Source of the DNA: Candidatus Microbacterium colombiense | Lineage (GTDB): Bacteria; Actinomycetota; Actinomycetes; Actinomycetales; Microbacteriaceae | Direction of reading: 5' to 3' | Assembly: GCA_029203165.1 (NCBI GenBank) | Contig: CP119308.1 | Coordinates: 682,001-746,000 of the forward strand | Length of the DNA: 64,000 nt | Part shown: piece by piece, positions 26,077-36,157 of the stretch | Numbering within the stretch: position 1 is the stretch's first letter | How the letters are laid out: each line of letters opens with the position of its first letter | Made by a program: the position numbers and the translations under genes | Notes under the pieces: model-generated | The model's input: only the letters and a program-made list of their open reading frames with translations | Database searches by the model: none | Told to the model about the DNA's origin: nothing

Positions 26077-26724
26077 TCAGGCCGGGGCGACGTAGGAGGT
26101 GAGCGACGGGCCGGGGCGCAGCACGGCGTTCACGATCGCGGTGATGGCGAACTCGCTCGCCTCACCCAGTTCGACGGTTCCGGGGTGCAGCAGCCACTGC
26201 AGCTGGAGTCCGTCCATGACGGCGAGGATGCCGGCGGCCGCGGCAGCGATCGTGTCGGGCTCGGCCACACCCTCCTGCGCGCACAGCTCGTGGAACGCCG
26301 CGGTGACCTCGCGCCGGAGCGTCAGGTAGCGGTCTTCGAAGTACTCGCGACCGGGGTGGTCGTCGGTCACCGATTCCGACGACAGCACCGTGTAGGCCTG
26401 CACGATGCCGGGCCGCAACTCGTTCGCGAACGCGGTGCGCACGAGGTGCAGGAACAGTTCGGGGCCGTCCGGGATGTGCTTCTCGGCGAGATTCGCGACA
26501 TCGGCCTGGTCGCGGTAGGCCAGCACCTCGAGGAGCAGCTTCTGCTTCGATCCGAAGTGGTGCAGCACGCCCGCATGCGTGATGCCGACCTGTTCGGCGA
26601 CGTCGGCGAGCGTGCCGTTCGTGGATCCCTTGTTGCCGAAGATCTCGACGGCCGCCTTCAGGATCTGCTCGCGTTTCGCTCGGGTGGCCGGGCGCACACG
26701 GGATGTCTCCCCGGTGTCCTTCAT
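26077..26724 (-). CDS. TetR-family regulator of the adjacent ABC/beta-glucosidase operon
   Basis: 215 residues. The N-terminal HTH (ILKAAVEIFGNKGSTNGTLADVAEQVGITHAGVLHHFGSK) is a standard TetR DNA-binding domain; the rest is the helical ligand domain. ATG 26724 is chosen because GAGGGGG lies just upstream. It is divergent from the ABC importer operon, and the space between holds two inverted repeats over and after that operon's promoter, so it most likely represses it, and perhaps itself. Confidence 0.9.
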   Translation of the reverse strand: MKDTGETSRVRPATRAKREQILKAAVEIFGNKGSTNGTLADVAEQVGITHAGVLHHFGSKQKLLLEVLAYRDQADVANLAEKHIPDGPELFLHLVRTAFANELRPGIVQAYTVLSSESVTDDHPGREYFEDRYLTLRREVTAAFHELCAQEGVAEPDTIAAAAAGILAVMDGLQLQWLLHPGTVELGEASEFAITAIVNAVLRPGPSLTSYVAPA

Positions 26725-26754
26725 CACGACCCCCTCTCGCTTGTCGTCGCGCAC

Positions 26755-26812
26755 TTGCCATCTTACTTACCAATGGGTAACCTCACGGAAGCTTACTTTC
26801 TCGACAGTAAGC
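26755..26812 (+). promoter_or_regulatory. Promoter with two TetR-type operators for the ABC importer operon
   Basis: TTGCCA (26755-26760) and TAACCT (26778-26783) are 17 bp apart, a good -35/-10 pair. Palindrome TTACCAATGGGTAA (26767-26780) lies in the spacer and touches the -10; GCTTACT-8 bp-AGTAAGC (26791-26812) lies at the predicted start of transcription. AT-rich islands here contrast with the surroundings. Confidence 0.7.
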
Positions 26813-26881
26813 AAATCACGACAGCCTCGGATTCCCGTCCGATGGTGACGCAGCACAATGACCCGTGCCCAAGGAGAAGCA

Positions 26882-28549
26882 ATGAAGCTCAGAAAGTCTC
26901 TGATCGCCGTCACAGCGATCACCGCCCTCGGTGTCTCGGCCCTCGCCGGATGCTCGACCGGCGGCGGCGACGACGCGAACACCGGCGGCGATTCCCCCGC
27001 CCTGACGATCGCGAAGCCCGACGGCGCGATCACCACCGAGTCGAACAACCCCTACGTCGGCGACTCGTCGGCATCGAAGTACGGGTACGGCAAGGTCATC
27101 TTCGAGTCCCTCGGGCTCGTGAACCAGACGGGCGACCGCGGTGTCACCCCCTGGCTCGCCGAGAGCATCGAGTGGAACGACGACTACACCGCCGTCACCG
27201 TCGTGCCCCGCAAGGACGTCACCTGGAGCGACGGCGAGCCGTTCACCGCCGACGACATCGTCTACACCTACGAGCTCGTCTCGACCCCCGCGCTCGACAC
27301 CGCCGGCCTGAAGTTCGAGGGCGCGACCGTCGACGGCGACGCGGTCACCCTCTCCTTCGGCGAATCGAAGTATGTCAACCAGTCCCGCGTGCTGCACGTA
27401 CCGATCGTGCCGAAGCACATCTGGGAGAACCTCGACGAGCCGGCCACGAACCCCGTCAAGGGCGACGACCTCGTGGGCACCGGCCCCTACGCGCTGTCGA
27501 ACTGGTCGACCGAGTCGGTCACGCTCGAGGCCCGCGACGACTACTGGGGCGGCGACCTGGCCGTACCCGAGCTGCACTACGTCTCGTACGGCGACAACAC
27601 CGCGCTCACCACCGCCCTCGCACAGGGCGAGGCCGACTGGGCGCAGGCGTTCATCCCGCAGGTGCAGGAGCAGTTCATCGACTCCGACCCCGAGCACAAC
27701 GTGTTCTGGGCGGCTCCGACGACCGGTTCGGCGACGCTGTTCATGAACCTGCAGCAGAAGCCGTTCGACGACGTCGCCTTCCGTCAGGCACTCGCCTGGG
27801 TGATCGACCGCGACGCCTACGTCGACATCGCCCGTGAGGGGGCGAGCGAGGCGGTCTGGTCGGTGACCGGGCTCTCCTCGATCCTCGAGGACGAGATCCA
27901 GCCCGAGTTCCAGGGCAAGGACTACTCGGTCGATGCCGAGAAGGCCCGCGACCTGCTGACGGATGCCGGCTACACGTGGAAGGACGACGCGCTGATCGAC
28001 CCCGACGGCACGCCCGTCTCGTTCACGCTCTCGGTCCCCTCGGGCTGGAGCGACTGGAACACCGCGCAGGAGCTCATCGCGGAAGACGTGACCGAGGCCA
28101 TCGGTGCCGAGGTCAAGATCGACATGCCCGACTGGGGCGGCTGGCAGGGTCCTCGCGACGAGGGCACGTTCTCGGCGATCATCCACTGGCTCGAAGACAG
28201 CGGCACGGCCTACGGCCTGTACACCTCGACGATGGATCCGCGCTGGATCTCTCCGGAGGGCATCGCCGGCTTCAACTTCGGTCGCTTCGACGACCCGAAG
28301 GCCACGGCGGCGCTCAACTCCTATGCGAACGCGTCGTCGGATGACGAGCGCACGGCTGCGCTCGACACCATGCAGACGATCTTCGCCGACCAGGTGCCGG
28401 CGATCCCGCTGGGTGCTCACCCGCTGCTGGGCGAGTTCAACACGCGCAACTACGTCGGCTGGCCCTCGGACAAGGACCCGTACGCGTCGGCAGACCCGAC
28501 ACAGCAGAACATCGTGCAGATCCTCACGAAGCTGAAGCCCGCCGAGTAA
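26882..28549 (+). CDS. ABC transporter substrate-binding lipoprotein (family 5)
   Basis: 555 residues. Lipobox LAGC (Cys24), then the large family-5 (Dpp/Opp) solute-binding fold: VTWSDGEPFTADDIVYTYEL, DLVGTGPYAL, ALAWVIDRDAYV. Although the family is named for peptides, members next to glycosidases often bind oligosaccharides, and this operon ends in a beta-glucosidase. A strong RBS (AAGGAG) precedes ATG. A 13-bp GC hairpin follows the stop, likely setting higher expression of this first gene. Confidence 0.92.
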   Translation: MKLRKSLIAVTAITALGVSALAGCSTGGGDDANTGGDSPALTIAKPDGAITTESNNPYVGDSSASKYGYGKVIFESLGLVNQTGDRGVTPWLAESIEWNDDYTAVTVVPRKDVTWSDGEPFTADDIVYTYELVSTPALDTAGLKFEGATVDGDAVTLSFGESKYVNQSRVLHVPIVPKHIWENLDEPATNPVKGDDLVGTGPYALSNWSTESVTLEARDDYWGGDLAVPELHYVSYGDNTALTTALAQGEADWAQAFIPQVQEQFIDSDPEHNVFWAAPTTGSATLFMNLQQKPFDDVAFRQALAWVIDRDAYVDIAREGASEAVWSVTGLSSILEDEIQPEFQGKDYSVDAEKARDLLTDAGYTWKDDALIDPDGTPVSFTLSVPSGWSDWNTAQELIAEDVTEAIGAEVKIDMPDWGGWQGPRDEGTFSAIIHWLEDSGTAYGLYTSTMDPRWISPEGIAGFNFGRFDDPKATAALNSYANASSDDERTAALDTMQTIFADQVPAIPLGAHPLLGEFNTRNYVGWPSDKDPYASADPTQQNIVQILTKLKPAE

Positions 28550-28564
28550 GCACCGCTGCACATC

Positions 28565-28601
28565 GGGGGAGTCCGGAGCCCGTCCGGATCCGGACTCCCC
28601 C
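28565..28601 (+). terminator. Intra-operon hairpin after the substrate-binding protein gene
   Basis: GGGGGAGTCCGGA (28565-28577) pairs perfectly with TCCGGACTCCCCC (28589-28601) around an 11-nt loop. No U-run follows. In this place, between a binding-protein gene and its transporter genes, such stems usually stabilise the upstream mRNA or partly terminate it. Confidence 0.75.
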
Positions 28602-28626
28602 GACCGCGCCGACGAAAGACGTACCC

Positions 28627-29447
<821 letters not shown>

Positions 29448-29451
<4 letters not shown>

Positions 29452-30254
29452 CCACCCTCGAATTCTCGAACGTCACCAAGACGTACAACGTCCGCGGAGC
29501 GGGGCAGCTGAAGGCGCTCGACGACGTCAGCTTCACGCTCACCTCGGGCCAGACGATCGGTCTGGTCGGACAGTCGGGCAGCGGCAAGTCGACGATCGCC
29601 AAGATCCTCACCCAGCTCGAGACGCCGACCAGCGGCCGAGTGCTCCTCGACGGCGTCCCGATCCCGCGTCGGGGCAAGGGCCTGCGCTCCTACCGTCAGC
29701 AACTGCGGATGGTCTTCCAGGACCCCTTCGCCTCGCTCAACCCGTACCACTCCATCCGCTATCACCTCGAGCGGCCCATCCGCCTCGACGACGTCGTGCC
29801 GAAGAAGGAGACCGAAGACGAGGTGCGCCGTCTGCTCGAGCGCGTGCGCCTCGACCCGGATGCGGTGATCGACCGCCGTCCGCACGAGCTCTCCGGCGGA
29901 CAGCGTCAGCGCGTGGCCATCGCCCGCGCTCTCGCCTCGCGCCCCTCGCTGCTCGTCGCCGATGAGCCGGTGTCGATGCTCGACGTGTCGATCCGCCTGG
30001 GCGTGCTGAACCTGCTCGCCGATCTGCAGCGCGAGGAGGGCCTCGGGGTGCTGTACATCACGCACGACCTCGCCACCGCTCGCCACTTCAGCGACGAGAT
30101 CATGGTGCTGAACCAGGGTCGTGTGGTCGAGTACGGCCCCGCCGACGACGTCATCCTGAACCCCCAGGACCCCTACACGCGAGAGCTGCGGGCGGCGTCA
30201 CCCGACCCGGACAAGCACTTCGCGACCGCCGCTTCGACCGGAGGTGCCCTGTGA
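29448..30254 (+). CDS. Dpp/Opp-type ABC transporter ATPase (DppF-like)
   Basis: 268 residues: Walker A GQSGSGKST, Q-loop VFQDPFASLNPYHSI, signature LSGGQRQRVAIARAL, Walker B LLVADEPVSMLD, switch YITHDLATA. Also lacks the long C-terminal extension. Partner of the preceding ATPase. Its stop overlaps the GTG start of the first permease (GTGA). Confidence 0.92.
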
Positions 30255-31339
30255 GTACCGCTTTCCCCCAGCTCGACGACAACGACCTCGTGCAGCCCGA
30301 CGCGCTCGAGGTCGGCACCACGGCGACGGCGGCCGAACGCGGACGCCGTCCCGTGCCCTGGCGCTTCTTCGCCGGCCGCACCGGCTTCTATCTGTTCACG
30401 CTGTGGGCGGCGCTCACGATCAACTTCTTCCTGCCGCGCTTCATGAAGGGCGATGCGGTCAGCTCGTACCTGGCACGCAACCGCAACGTGAGCCCGGAGG
30501 CCGCGGAGTCGCTGCGCATCCTGCTGGGGATCGACACCGACAAGTCGATCTGGCAGCAGTACATCGAATACTGGGGGATGCTGCTGCGCGGCGACCTCGG
30601 CATCTCGACGCTGCACGGGCTGCGCCCGGTCGGCGAGGTGCTCGCCGCCGCTCTGCCGTGGACCCTCGGGCTCGTCGGTCTCGCCACGATCATCTCGTTC
30701 GCGATCGGCACGATCGGCGGCGCGGTCGTCGGATGGAGGCGCGGCAGCCGCCTGGACGCCCTCATCCCGATCACGACCTTCTTCAACACGATCCCGTACT
30801 TCTGGCTCGGCCTGATCGCGATCGCGATCTTCTCGTCGGCCCTGCGCTGGTTCCCCTCGTCGCATGCCTACGACAAGGGGCAATCGCCCGAGTGGAGCTT
30901 CGACTTCATCGGTCAGGTGATCATGCACGGCACCCTCCCGGCGCTCACGATCATCATCGCCTCGCTCGGCGGATGGATGCTGGGCATGCGCAACATGATG
31001 CTCACCGTGCTCGACGAGGACTACATCACCGTCGCGCAGGCGAAGGGCATGCCGAACCGGCGAGTGCTCTGGGCCTACGCCGCCCGCAACGCGGTGCTGC
31101 CGCAGATCCAGAGCTTCGCGCTCTCGATCGGCTTCATCGTGGGCGGCACGATCGTCATGGAGATGGTCTTCAGCTACCCGGGCGTCGGCAAGCTGCTGCT
31201 CGACGCGACCAACGCCAAGGACTTCGCCCTCATGCAGGGTGTCTTCCTCGTGATCACCCTCTCGGTGCTCGTCGCCAACATCCTCGCGGATGTCGTCTAC
31301 GCGTACCTCGACCCGCGCACCCGTCAGACGGAGGCCTGA
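30251..31339 (+). CDS. ABC transporter permease (DppB-like)
   Basis: 362 residues. A long N-terminal cytosolic stretch (about 40 residues), then six membrane spans with the binding-protein-dependent loop YITVAQAKGMPNRRVLWAYAARNAVLPQI and the FSYPGVGKLLLDA motif typical of DppB. Forms the channel with the second permease. One base separates it from the next start. Confidence 0.93.
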   Translation: MSTAFPQLDDNDLVQPDALEVGTTATAAERGRRPVPWRFFAGRTGFYLFTLWAALTINFFLPRFMKGDAVSSYLARNRNVSPEAAESLRILLGIDTDKSIWQQYIEYWGMLLRGDLGISTLHGLRPVGEVLAAALPWTLGLVGLATIISFAIGTIGGAVVGWRRGSRLDALIPITTFFNTIPYFWLGLIAIAIFSSALRWFPSSHAYDKGQSPEWSFDFIGQVIMHGTLPALTIIIASLGGWMLGMRNMMLTVLDEDYITVAQAKGMPNRRVLWAYAARNAVLPQIQSFALSIGFIVGGTIVMEMVFSYPGVGKLLLDATNAKDFALMQGVFLVITLSVLVANILADVVYAYLDPRTRQTEA

Positions 31340-31340
31340 G

Positions 31341-32436
31341 ATGACCGTTCCCACGACCACGTCCGCCGCCGCGCCCGACGGTTCGCCCGTCGCATCGGGC
31401 ATGCCCGAGACCGCGACGCTGCGTACCCCGGCATCGGGCGCCCCCGAGCGCAAGACGTTCTGGACGCAGCTCGCCCACGCGTTCGCGATGTTCCGCAACC
31501 GCAAGTCGATCGCCGGGCTCATCATCCTCGGCATCTTCGTGCTCGTCGCGATCCTCGCCGACTGGATCGCCCCCTACGGCGCCACCCAGAAGGACCGCAC
31601 GGCGCTGCGTCAGCCGCCCTCGTTCGAGCACTGGCTCGGCACCACCCACATGGGCGAGGACGTGCTGAGCCAGATCATCTTCGGCACCCGGGGCGTGATC
31701 GTCGTCGGCTTCCTCTCGGCGGCGATCGCCACGGTCATCGCGATCACGATCGGTGTGATCGCCGGATACGTGCGCGGCTGGAAGAGCGAGTCGCTGTCGG
31801 CGCTGACCAACGTGTTCCTCGTTATCCCCGGCATCCCGCTCATCATCATCATCGCCTCGCAGTTCGAGAACCCGCCGCTGATCGTGATCGCCGCCGTGCT
31901 CGGATCTGACCGGATGGGCGTGGGGCGCGCGCGTGCTGCGCGCGCAGACCATGTCGCTGCGCAACCGCGACTTCATCCAGGCCGCTCGCGCCAACGGCGA
32001 GCCGCTGCGCCGCATCATCACGGTCGAGATGCTGCCGAACCTGATGGCGCTCATCGCCTCGAGCTTCGTCGGCACCGTGACCGCGGCCATCCTCGGCCTC
32101 ACCACGCTGGCGTTCATCGGGGTGATCCCGGTGAGCAACCTCAACTGGGGAACGATCCTCTTCTGGGCGCAGCAGAACGGCGCCTTCCCGCGCCTGTGGT
32201 GGTGGTACGTGCCCGCGGGGCTCTGCATCGCGATCATCGGCGTCGCACTCTCGCTGATCAACTTCGGCATCGACGAGTACGTCAACCCGCGTCTGCGCTC
32301 GGCCGGAGAGCGCGCCAGAGCCATGAAGAAGAAGGGGCTGAACGTGAACGACGCGGTCACCGCGGTGCGCAGCGTTCCCCTTCCCGACGACTCGAAGAAC
32401 CCGACACCGCACTCGACGACACAGAACACGAAGTGA
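31341..32436 (+). pseudogene. ABC transporter permease (DppC-like), +1 frameshifted
   Basis: Starts at ATG 31341 and ends at TGA 32434-32436, but the frame breaks near 31905. Up to there it reads as DppC (MFRNRKSIAGLIILGIFVL, HWLGTTHMGEDVLSQIIFGTR, IPGIPLIIIIASQF). Removing one base of GGATCTGACC at about 31904-31906 restores LGLTGWAWGARVLRAQTMSL, joining cleanly to the downstream part (RNRDFIQAARANGEPLRRII, GLTTLAFIGVIPVSNLNWG). In the unshifted frame there is no stop, so reading would run into the beta-glucosidase. It may be a sequencing error, a recent mutation or a programmed shift. If real, the importer lacks one permease. Confidence 0.85.
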
Positions 32437-34682
32437 TGACCTCTCAGACCCTCACCACGGCCCTGCCGTACCTGAACACCGCCCTGTCGATCCCCGAGCG
32501 CGTGGCCGACCTCCTCGACCGCATGACGGTGGAGGAGAAGATCGGGCAGATGCTGCAGCTCGACGCGCGCGACGACCTCGATGATCACATCGCCCGTCGC
32601 CACGCCGGGTCGATCCTGCACACCTCGCCGGAGCGCATCCTGCGTGCCAACGAGCTGACCGCCCAGACCCGGCTGCGCATCCCGCTGCTGGTGGGCGAGG
32701 ACTGCATCCACGGGCACTCGTTCTGGCCCGGCGCGACGATCTATCCGACGCAGCTCGGCATGGCCGCCTCGTGGGATGCCGAGTTGGTCGAGCGCGTCGC
32801 GCGGGCGACCGCCGAAGAGGTCGCGGTGACCGGCATCCACTGGACGTTCTCACCCGTGCTCTGCATCGCGCGCGACCTGCGCTGGGGACGCATCGACGAG
32901 ACGTTCGGCGAAGACCCGTTCCTGATCGGCGAGATGGCCTCGGCCATGGTGCGCGGATATCAGGGCGAGGGGCTCGACGACCCGACCGCGATCCTGGCGA
33001 CCGCCAAGCACTTCGCCGGGTACTCCGAGACGCAGGGCGGCCGCGATGCCAGCGAGGCCGACATCTCGCGGCGCAAGCTGCGCTCCTGGTTCCTGCCGCC
33101 GTTCGAGCGCGTGGCGCGCGAGGGATGCCGCACGTTCATGCTCGGCTACCAGACCACCGACGGCGTGCCGATCACCACGAACGACTGGCTGCTCAGCGAC
33201 GTGCTGCGCGGCGAGTGGGGCTACACCGGCACCCTCATCACCGACTGGGACAACGTCGGACGCATGGTGTGGGAGCAGAAGGTGCAGCCCGACTACGCGC
33301 ACGCCGCCGCCGCGGCCGTGAAGGCCGGCAACGACATGATCATGACCACGCCGCTCTTCTTCGAGGGCGCGCTGGAGGCCGTCGTGCAGGGGCTGCTCGC
33401 GGAAGACGCCTTCGACGCCGCGGCCGCACGCATCCTGACGCTGAAGTTCGAGCTGGGGCTGTTCGAGAACCCGCGTCTGCCGGGCACCGAGCTCGACGCC
33501 GTGGTCGGCAGCGCGCCGCACGCAGAACTGAACCTCGAGATCGCCCGGCGCTCGCTCGTGCTGCTCGAGAACGACGGCGTGCTGCCGCTCGACGCCGCAG
33601 CGCCCGTGCGCGTGGCGGTCGTCGGTCCGCTCGCCGACGACGCGCAGACGCAACTCGGCGACTGGGCCGGCGGGTCCGGTCAGGCCGGGTGGCTCGACGG
33701 GCAGCCGCGCGAGATGATCACGACCGTGCTCGACGGGCTGCAGGCCATCGACGGGTGGACGGTCACGCACGCCCGCGGCGCCGACATCCTCACGCTCGAG
33801 GACGACCCGCAGGGGGCGCTGTTCCCCGACGGCCAACCGCGTCCGTCGGTCGTGAAGCCGTGCGCGCCGGATGAGGCCCTGATCGCGGACGCCGTGGCCG
33901 CGGCATCCGCATCCGATGTGGTCGTCGCCGTGGTCGGCGACCGGATCGAACTGGTCGGCGAGGGGCGCTCGACCGCGACGCTCGAGCTCATCGGCGGACA
34001 GATCGCCCTGCTCGACGCGCTGATCGCGACCGGGAAGCCCGTGATCGTGGTGCTGCTCGCCTCGAAGCCGCTCGTGCTGCCGGCATCCGTCGCGCAGGCG
34101 TCGGCCGTGATCTGGGCCGCGAGCCCCGGAATGCAGGGTGGGCGCGCTCTGGCCGAGATCATCTCGGGCGCCGTCGAGCCCTCGGGCCGCCTGCCCATCT
34201 CGTTCGCGCGGCACGTCGGTCAGCAGCCGACGTACTACAACCAGATCCGCGGACAGCACGGCGACCGCTACGCCGATCTCACGCAGGCGCCCGCGTGGGG
34301 CTTCGGTGAGGGGCTGTCGTATTCGACGGTGGAGTACTCCGACCTGGTGCTCGACGAGGCAGTGCTCACGGCATCCGACACGATCACGGGGCGCATCACG
34401 GTGACGAACACCGGCACGCGGCCGGTGCGCGAGACGGTGCAGATCTACGTGCGCGACTCGGTGACGAGCGTGAGCTGGACCGACCGCGAGCTCAAGGGCT
34501 ACCGGCAGGTCGACGTGGCTGCGGGGGAGTCGGTCGAGGTGCGGGTGGAGCTGCCGGTCGCGGACTGCACGATCGTGGATGCCGCAGGCCTGCGCATCGT
34601 GGAATCCGGGGCGTTCGAGCTGCTCGTCGGCCCGTCGTCGCGCGAGGACGTGCTGCTCTCCGCCAGGTTCGAGGTGCGCTGA
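32436..34682 (+). CDS. GH3 beta-glucosidase/beta-xylosidase
   Basis: 748 residues, no signal peptide, so cytosolic. GH3 domains in order: N-terminal TIM barrel (LLVGEDCIHGHSFWPGATIYP, DLRWGRIDETFGEDPF, AKHFAGYSE) with the nucleophile Asp270 in GTLITDWDNVGR; the alpha/beta sandwich (RSLVLLENDGVLPLD) and a C-terminal fibronectin-III-like domain (TITGRITVTNTGTRPVRETVQ). It would hydrolyse beta-glucosides brought in by the upstream importer. Start ATG 32436 overlaps the dppC-like stop (TGATG). Confidence 0.94.
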   Translation: MTSQTLTTALPYLNTALSIPERVADLLDRMTVEEKIGQMLQLDARDDLDDHIARRHAGSILHTSPERILRANELTAQTRLRIPLLVGEDCIHGHSFWPGATIYPTQLGMAASWDAELVERVARATAEEVAVTGIHWTFSPVLCIARDLRWGRIDETFGEDPFLIGEMASAMVRGYQGEGLDDPTAILATAKHFAGYSETQGGRDASEADISRRKLRSWFLPPFERVAREGCRTFMLGYQTTDGVPITTNDWLLSDVLRGEWGYTGTLITDWDNVGRMVWEQKVQPDYAHAAAAAVKAGNDMIMTTPLFFEGALEAVVQGLLAEDAFDAAAARILTLKFELGLFENPRLPGTELDAVVGSAPHAELNLEIARRSLVLLENDGVLPLDAAAPVRVAVVGPLADDAQTQLGDWAGGSGQAGWLDGQPREMITTVLDGLQAIDGWTVTHARGADILTLEDDPQGALFPDGQPRPSVVKPCAPDEALIADAVAAASASDVVVAVVGDRIELVGEGRSTATLELIGGQIALLDALIATGKPVIVVLLASKPLVLPASVAQASAVIWAASPGMQGGRALAEIISGAVEPSGRLPISFARHVGQQPTYYNQIRGQHGDRYADLTQAPAWGFGEGLSYSTVEYSDLVLDEAVLTASDTITGRITVTNTGTRPVRETVQIYVRDSVTSVSWTDRELKGYRQVDVAAGESVEVRVELPVADCTIVDAAGLRIVESGAFELLVGPSSREDVLLSARFEVR

Positions 34683-34712
34683 CCGCCGGCCCGGGGTGGG
34701 TCCGCGAGCGGG

Positions 34713-35189
34713 CTACTCGTCGCGGAGGCGCTGCGGGCCGGCGCCCTGCGTGCCGAGGGCGTCGTCGGGGTTGAGCAGGCCGCACGCCTTCATCGACAGG
34801 CACCCGCAGCCGATGCATCCGGTCAGTTCGCGCTCCAGACGCTCGATCCCCTCGCGGCGCTTCTCGAGCTCGCGTTTCCATCGACGTGAGGCGCGCTGCC
34901 AGTCGGCGTGCGTGGGGGTCTCGGTCAACGGCACGTCGGCGAACGCGCTCTGCACATCCGACAGCGGGATGCCCAAGCGCTTGGCGACCGTGACGAGCGA
35001 GACCCGTCGCAGCATGTGCCGCGGGTATCGGCGCTGGTTTCCCGCGGTGCGGGTGGAGGCGATCAGGCCGAGCTTCTCGTAGAAGTGCAGAGCGGATGCC
35101 GCGACCCCGGTGCGCCGCGTCATCTCGCCGATCGTCAAGGACTCGTCGGCGGTGTGCGCGGGGTGATCGAGCTCGTTCTCCGCGGACAT
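34713..35189 (-). CDS. soxR: Redox-sensitive transcriptional activator SoxR
   Basis: 158 residues, MerR family: HTH (LTIGEMTRRTGVAASALHFYEKLGLI), GNQRRYPRHMLRRV, coiled-coil dimer helix and the [2Fe-2S] motif CIGCGCLSMKAC (Cys125, 128, 130, 136). It is activated by redox-cycling compounds. ATG 35189 fits an AGAGGAAA RBS. Divergent from fdxA with a soxbox between them, so it probably activates fdxA and the following genes. Confidence 0.96.
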   Translation of the reverse strand: MSAENELDHPAHTADESLTIGEMTRRTGVAASALHFYEKLGLIASTRTAGNQRRYPRHMLRRVSLVTVAKRLGIPLSDVQSAFADVPLTETPTHADWQRASRRWKRELEKRREGIERLERELTGCIGCGCLSMKACGLLNPDDALGTQGAGPQRLRDE

Positions 35190-35215
35190 CGTGTTTCCTC
35201 TCGGTTTCCTCCGAT

Positions 35216-35246
35216 TTGACCTCAAGCGTACTTGAGGTTCTACGGT
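35216..35246 (+). promoter_or_regulatory. SoxR-controlled promoter (soxbox with 19-bp spacer)
   Basis: CCTCAAG-CGTA-CTTGAGG (35220-35237) is a perfect soxbox. TTGACC (35216-35221) and TACGGT (35241-35246) are 19 bp apart, the over-long spacing that MerR-family activators such as SoxR correct by twisting DNA. It drives fdxA rightwards. Confidence 0.9.
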
Positions 35247-35272
35247 GGAGGTATCCCGAGGAAAGCCGCCTG

Positions 35273-35599
35273 ATGACCTATGTGATCGCTCTGCCCTGTG
35301 TCGACGTGAAGGATCGCGCCTGCATCGATGAGTGTCCGGTCGACTGCATCTACGAGGGCGAGCGCTCGCTGTACATCCACCCGGACGAATGCGTCGACTG
35401 CGGAGCCTGCGAACCCGTGTGCCCCGTCGAGGCCATCTTCTACGAAGACGACCTGCCCGACGAGTGGCAGGACTACTACAAGGCGAATGTCGAGTTCTTC
35501 GAGGACATCGGCTCGCCCGGCGGCGCCGCCAAGATCGGCATGATCGCCCACGACCACCCGTTCATCGCGGCGCTCCCGCCGCAGGAAGGAGCGGAATGA
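35273..35599 (+). CDS. fdxA: Seven-iron ferredoxin FdxA
   Basis: 108 residues. Cys9, 17, 21 and 50 fit the [3Fe-4S] set and Cys25, 40, 43, 46 the [4Fe-4S] set (DECVDCGACEPVCPVEAIF). It is the actinobacterial FdxA type. It carries low-potential electrons; here possibly to keep SoxR or other clusters reduced. Preceded by the soxbox promoter; overlaps the flavin reductase start by 4 nt. Confidence 0.96.
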   Translation: MTYVIALPCVDVKDRACIDECPVDCIYEGERSLYIHPDECVDCGACEPVCPVEAIFYEDDLPDEWQDYYKANVEFFEDIGSPGGAAKIGMIAHDHPFIAALPPQEGAE

Positions 35600-36117
35600 G
35601 CACGCCGCCCCCGTTCGTGCCCACCCCGTCGGAAGTCGGCGAAGGGCTCAAGGCCGCGTTCCGGACCCACCCCGCCGGCGTCGCGATCATCACCGCATCC
35701 ACGCCCGAGGGGCCGGTCGGACTGACCGCGTCGAGCGTCGCATCCGTCGCGGTCGACCCGGCGGCGATCGTGTTCTCGGTCACCCGGGCGACCGGTTCGG
35801 CCGGGGCGATCCTCTCGGCCGGCTCGTTCGTCGTGCACCTGATCGACGACGAGCACTCCGCACTGGCCCAGAACTTCGCCGTCAGCGGGGCGGATCGATT
35901 CACCCCCGAACAGGGCTGGAGCACGCTGCCGACCGGCGAGCCGCACCTCGACACCGCCCGCGCCGCTCTGCGCTGCCGCGCGTTGCAGACCGTTCCGGTC
36001 GGCACCTCGACCGTCGTGATCGCCGAGGTGCTCGAGGTCATCGCGGGTCCACAGGGGCGTCCGGTCGTGTACTTCGATCGCCGCTTCCACGCGCTGTCCT
36101 CCGACTACGCCATCTGA
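35596..36117 (+). CDS. Flavin reductase-like FMN-binding protein
   Basis: 173 residues. Flavin_Reduct-type domain: RTHPAGVAIITASTPEGPVGLTASSVASVAVDP, AAIVFSVTRAT, ILSAGSFVVHLID. Could reduce free FMN using NAD(P)H or bind FMN as a redox protein. Its coupling to fdxA under the soxbox suggests a role in redox-stress response; it could also supply reduced FMN to the many luciferase-like monooxygenases downstream. Confidence 0.85.
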   Translation: MSTPPPFVPTPSEVGEGLKAAFRTHPAGVAIITASTPEGPVGLTASSVASVAVDPAAIVFSVTRATGSAGAILSAGSFVVHLIDDEHSALAQNFAVSGADRFTPEQGWSTLPTGEPHLDTARAALRCRALQTVPVGTSTVVIAEVLEVIAGPQGRPVVYFDRRFHALSSDYAI

Positions 36118-36157
36118 CGTCATCTCTCACCGAATCCGCCCCCTGAAAGGAACACGC

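Noticed and set aside
26816..28561. Long antisense frame over the substrate-binding protein gene (581 codons)
   Set aside because: Same shadow effect; the plus strand has signal peptide, RBS and family motifs.
31341..34682. Permease-beta-glucosidase fusion protein
   Set aside because: Open frame exists only because a frameshift in the permease joins the glucosidase frame by chance; the correct permease C-terminus is present in the +1 frame with its own stop.
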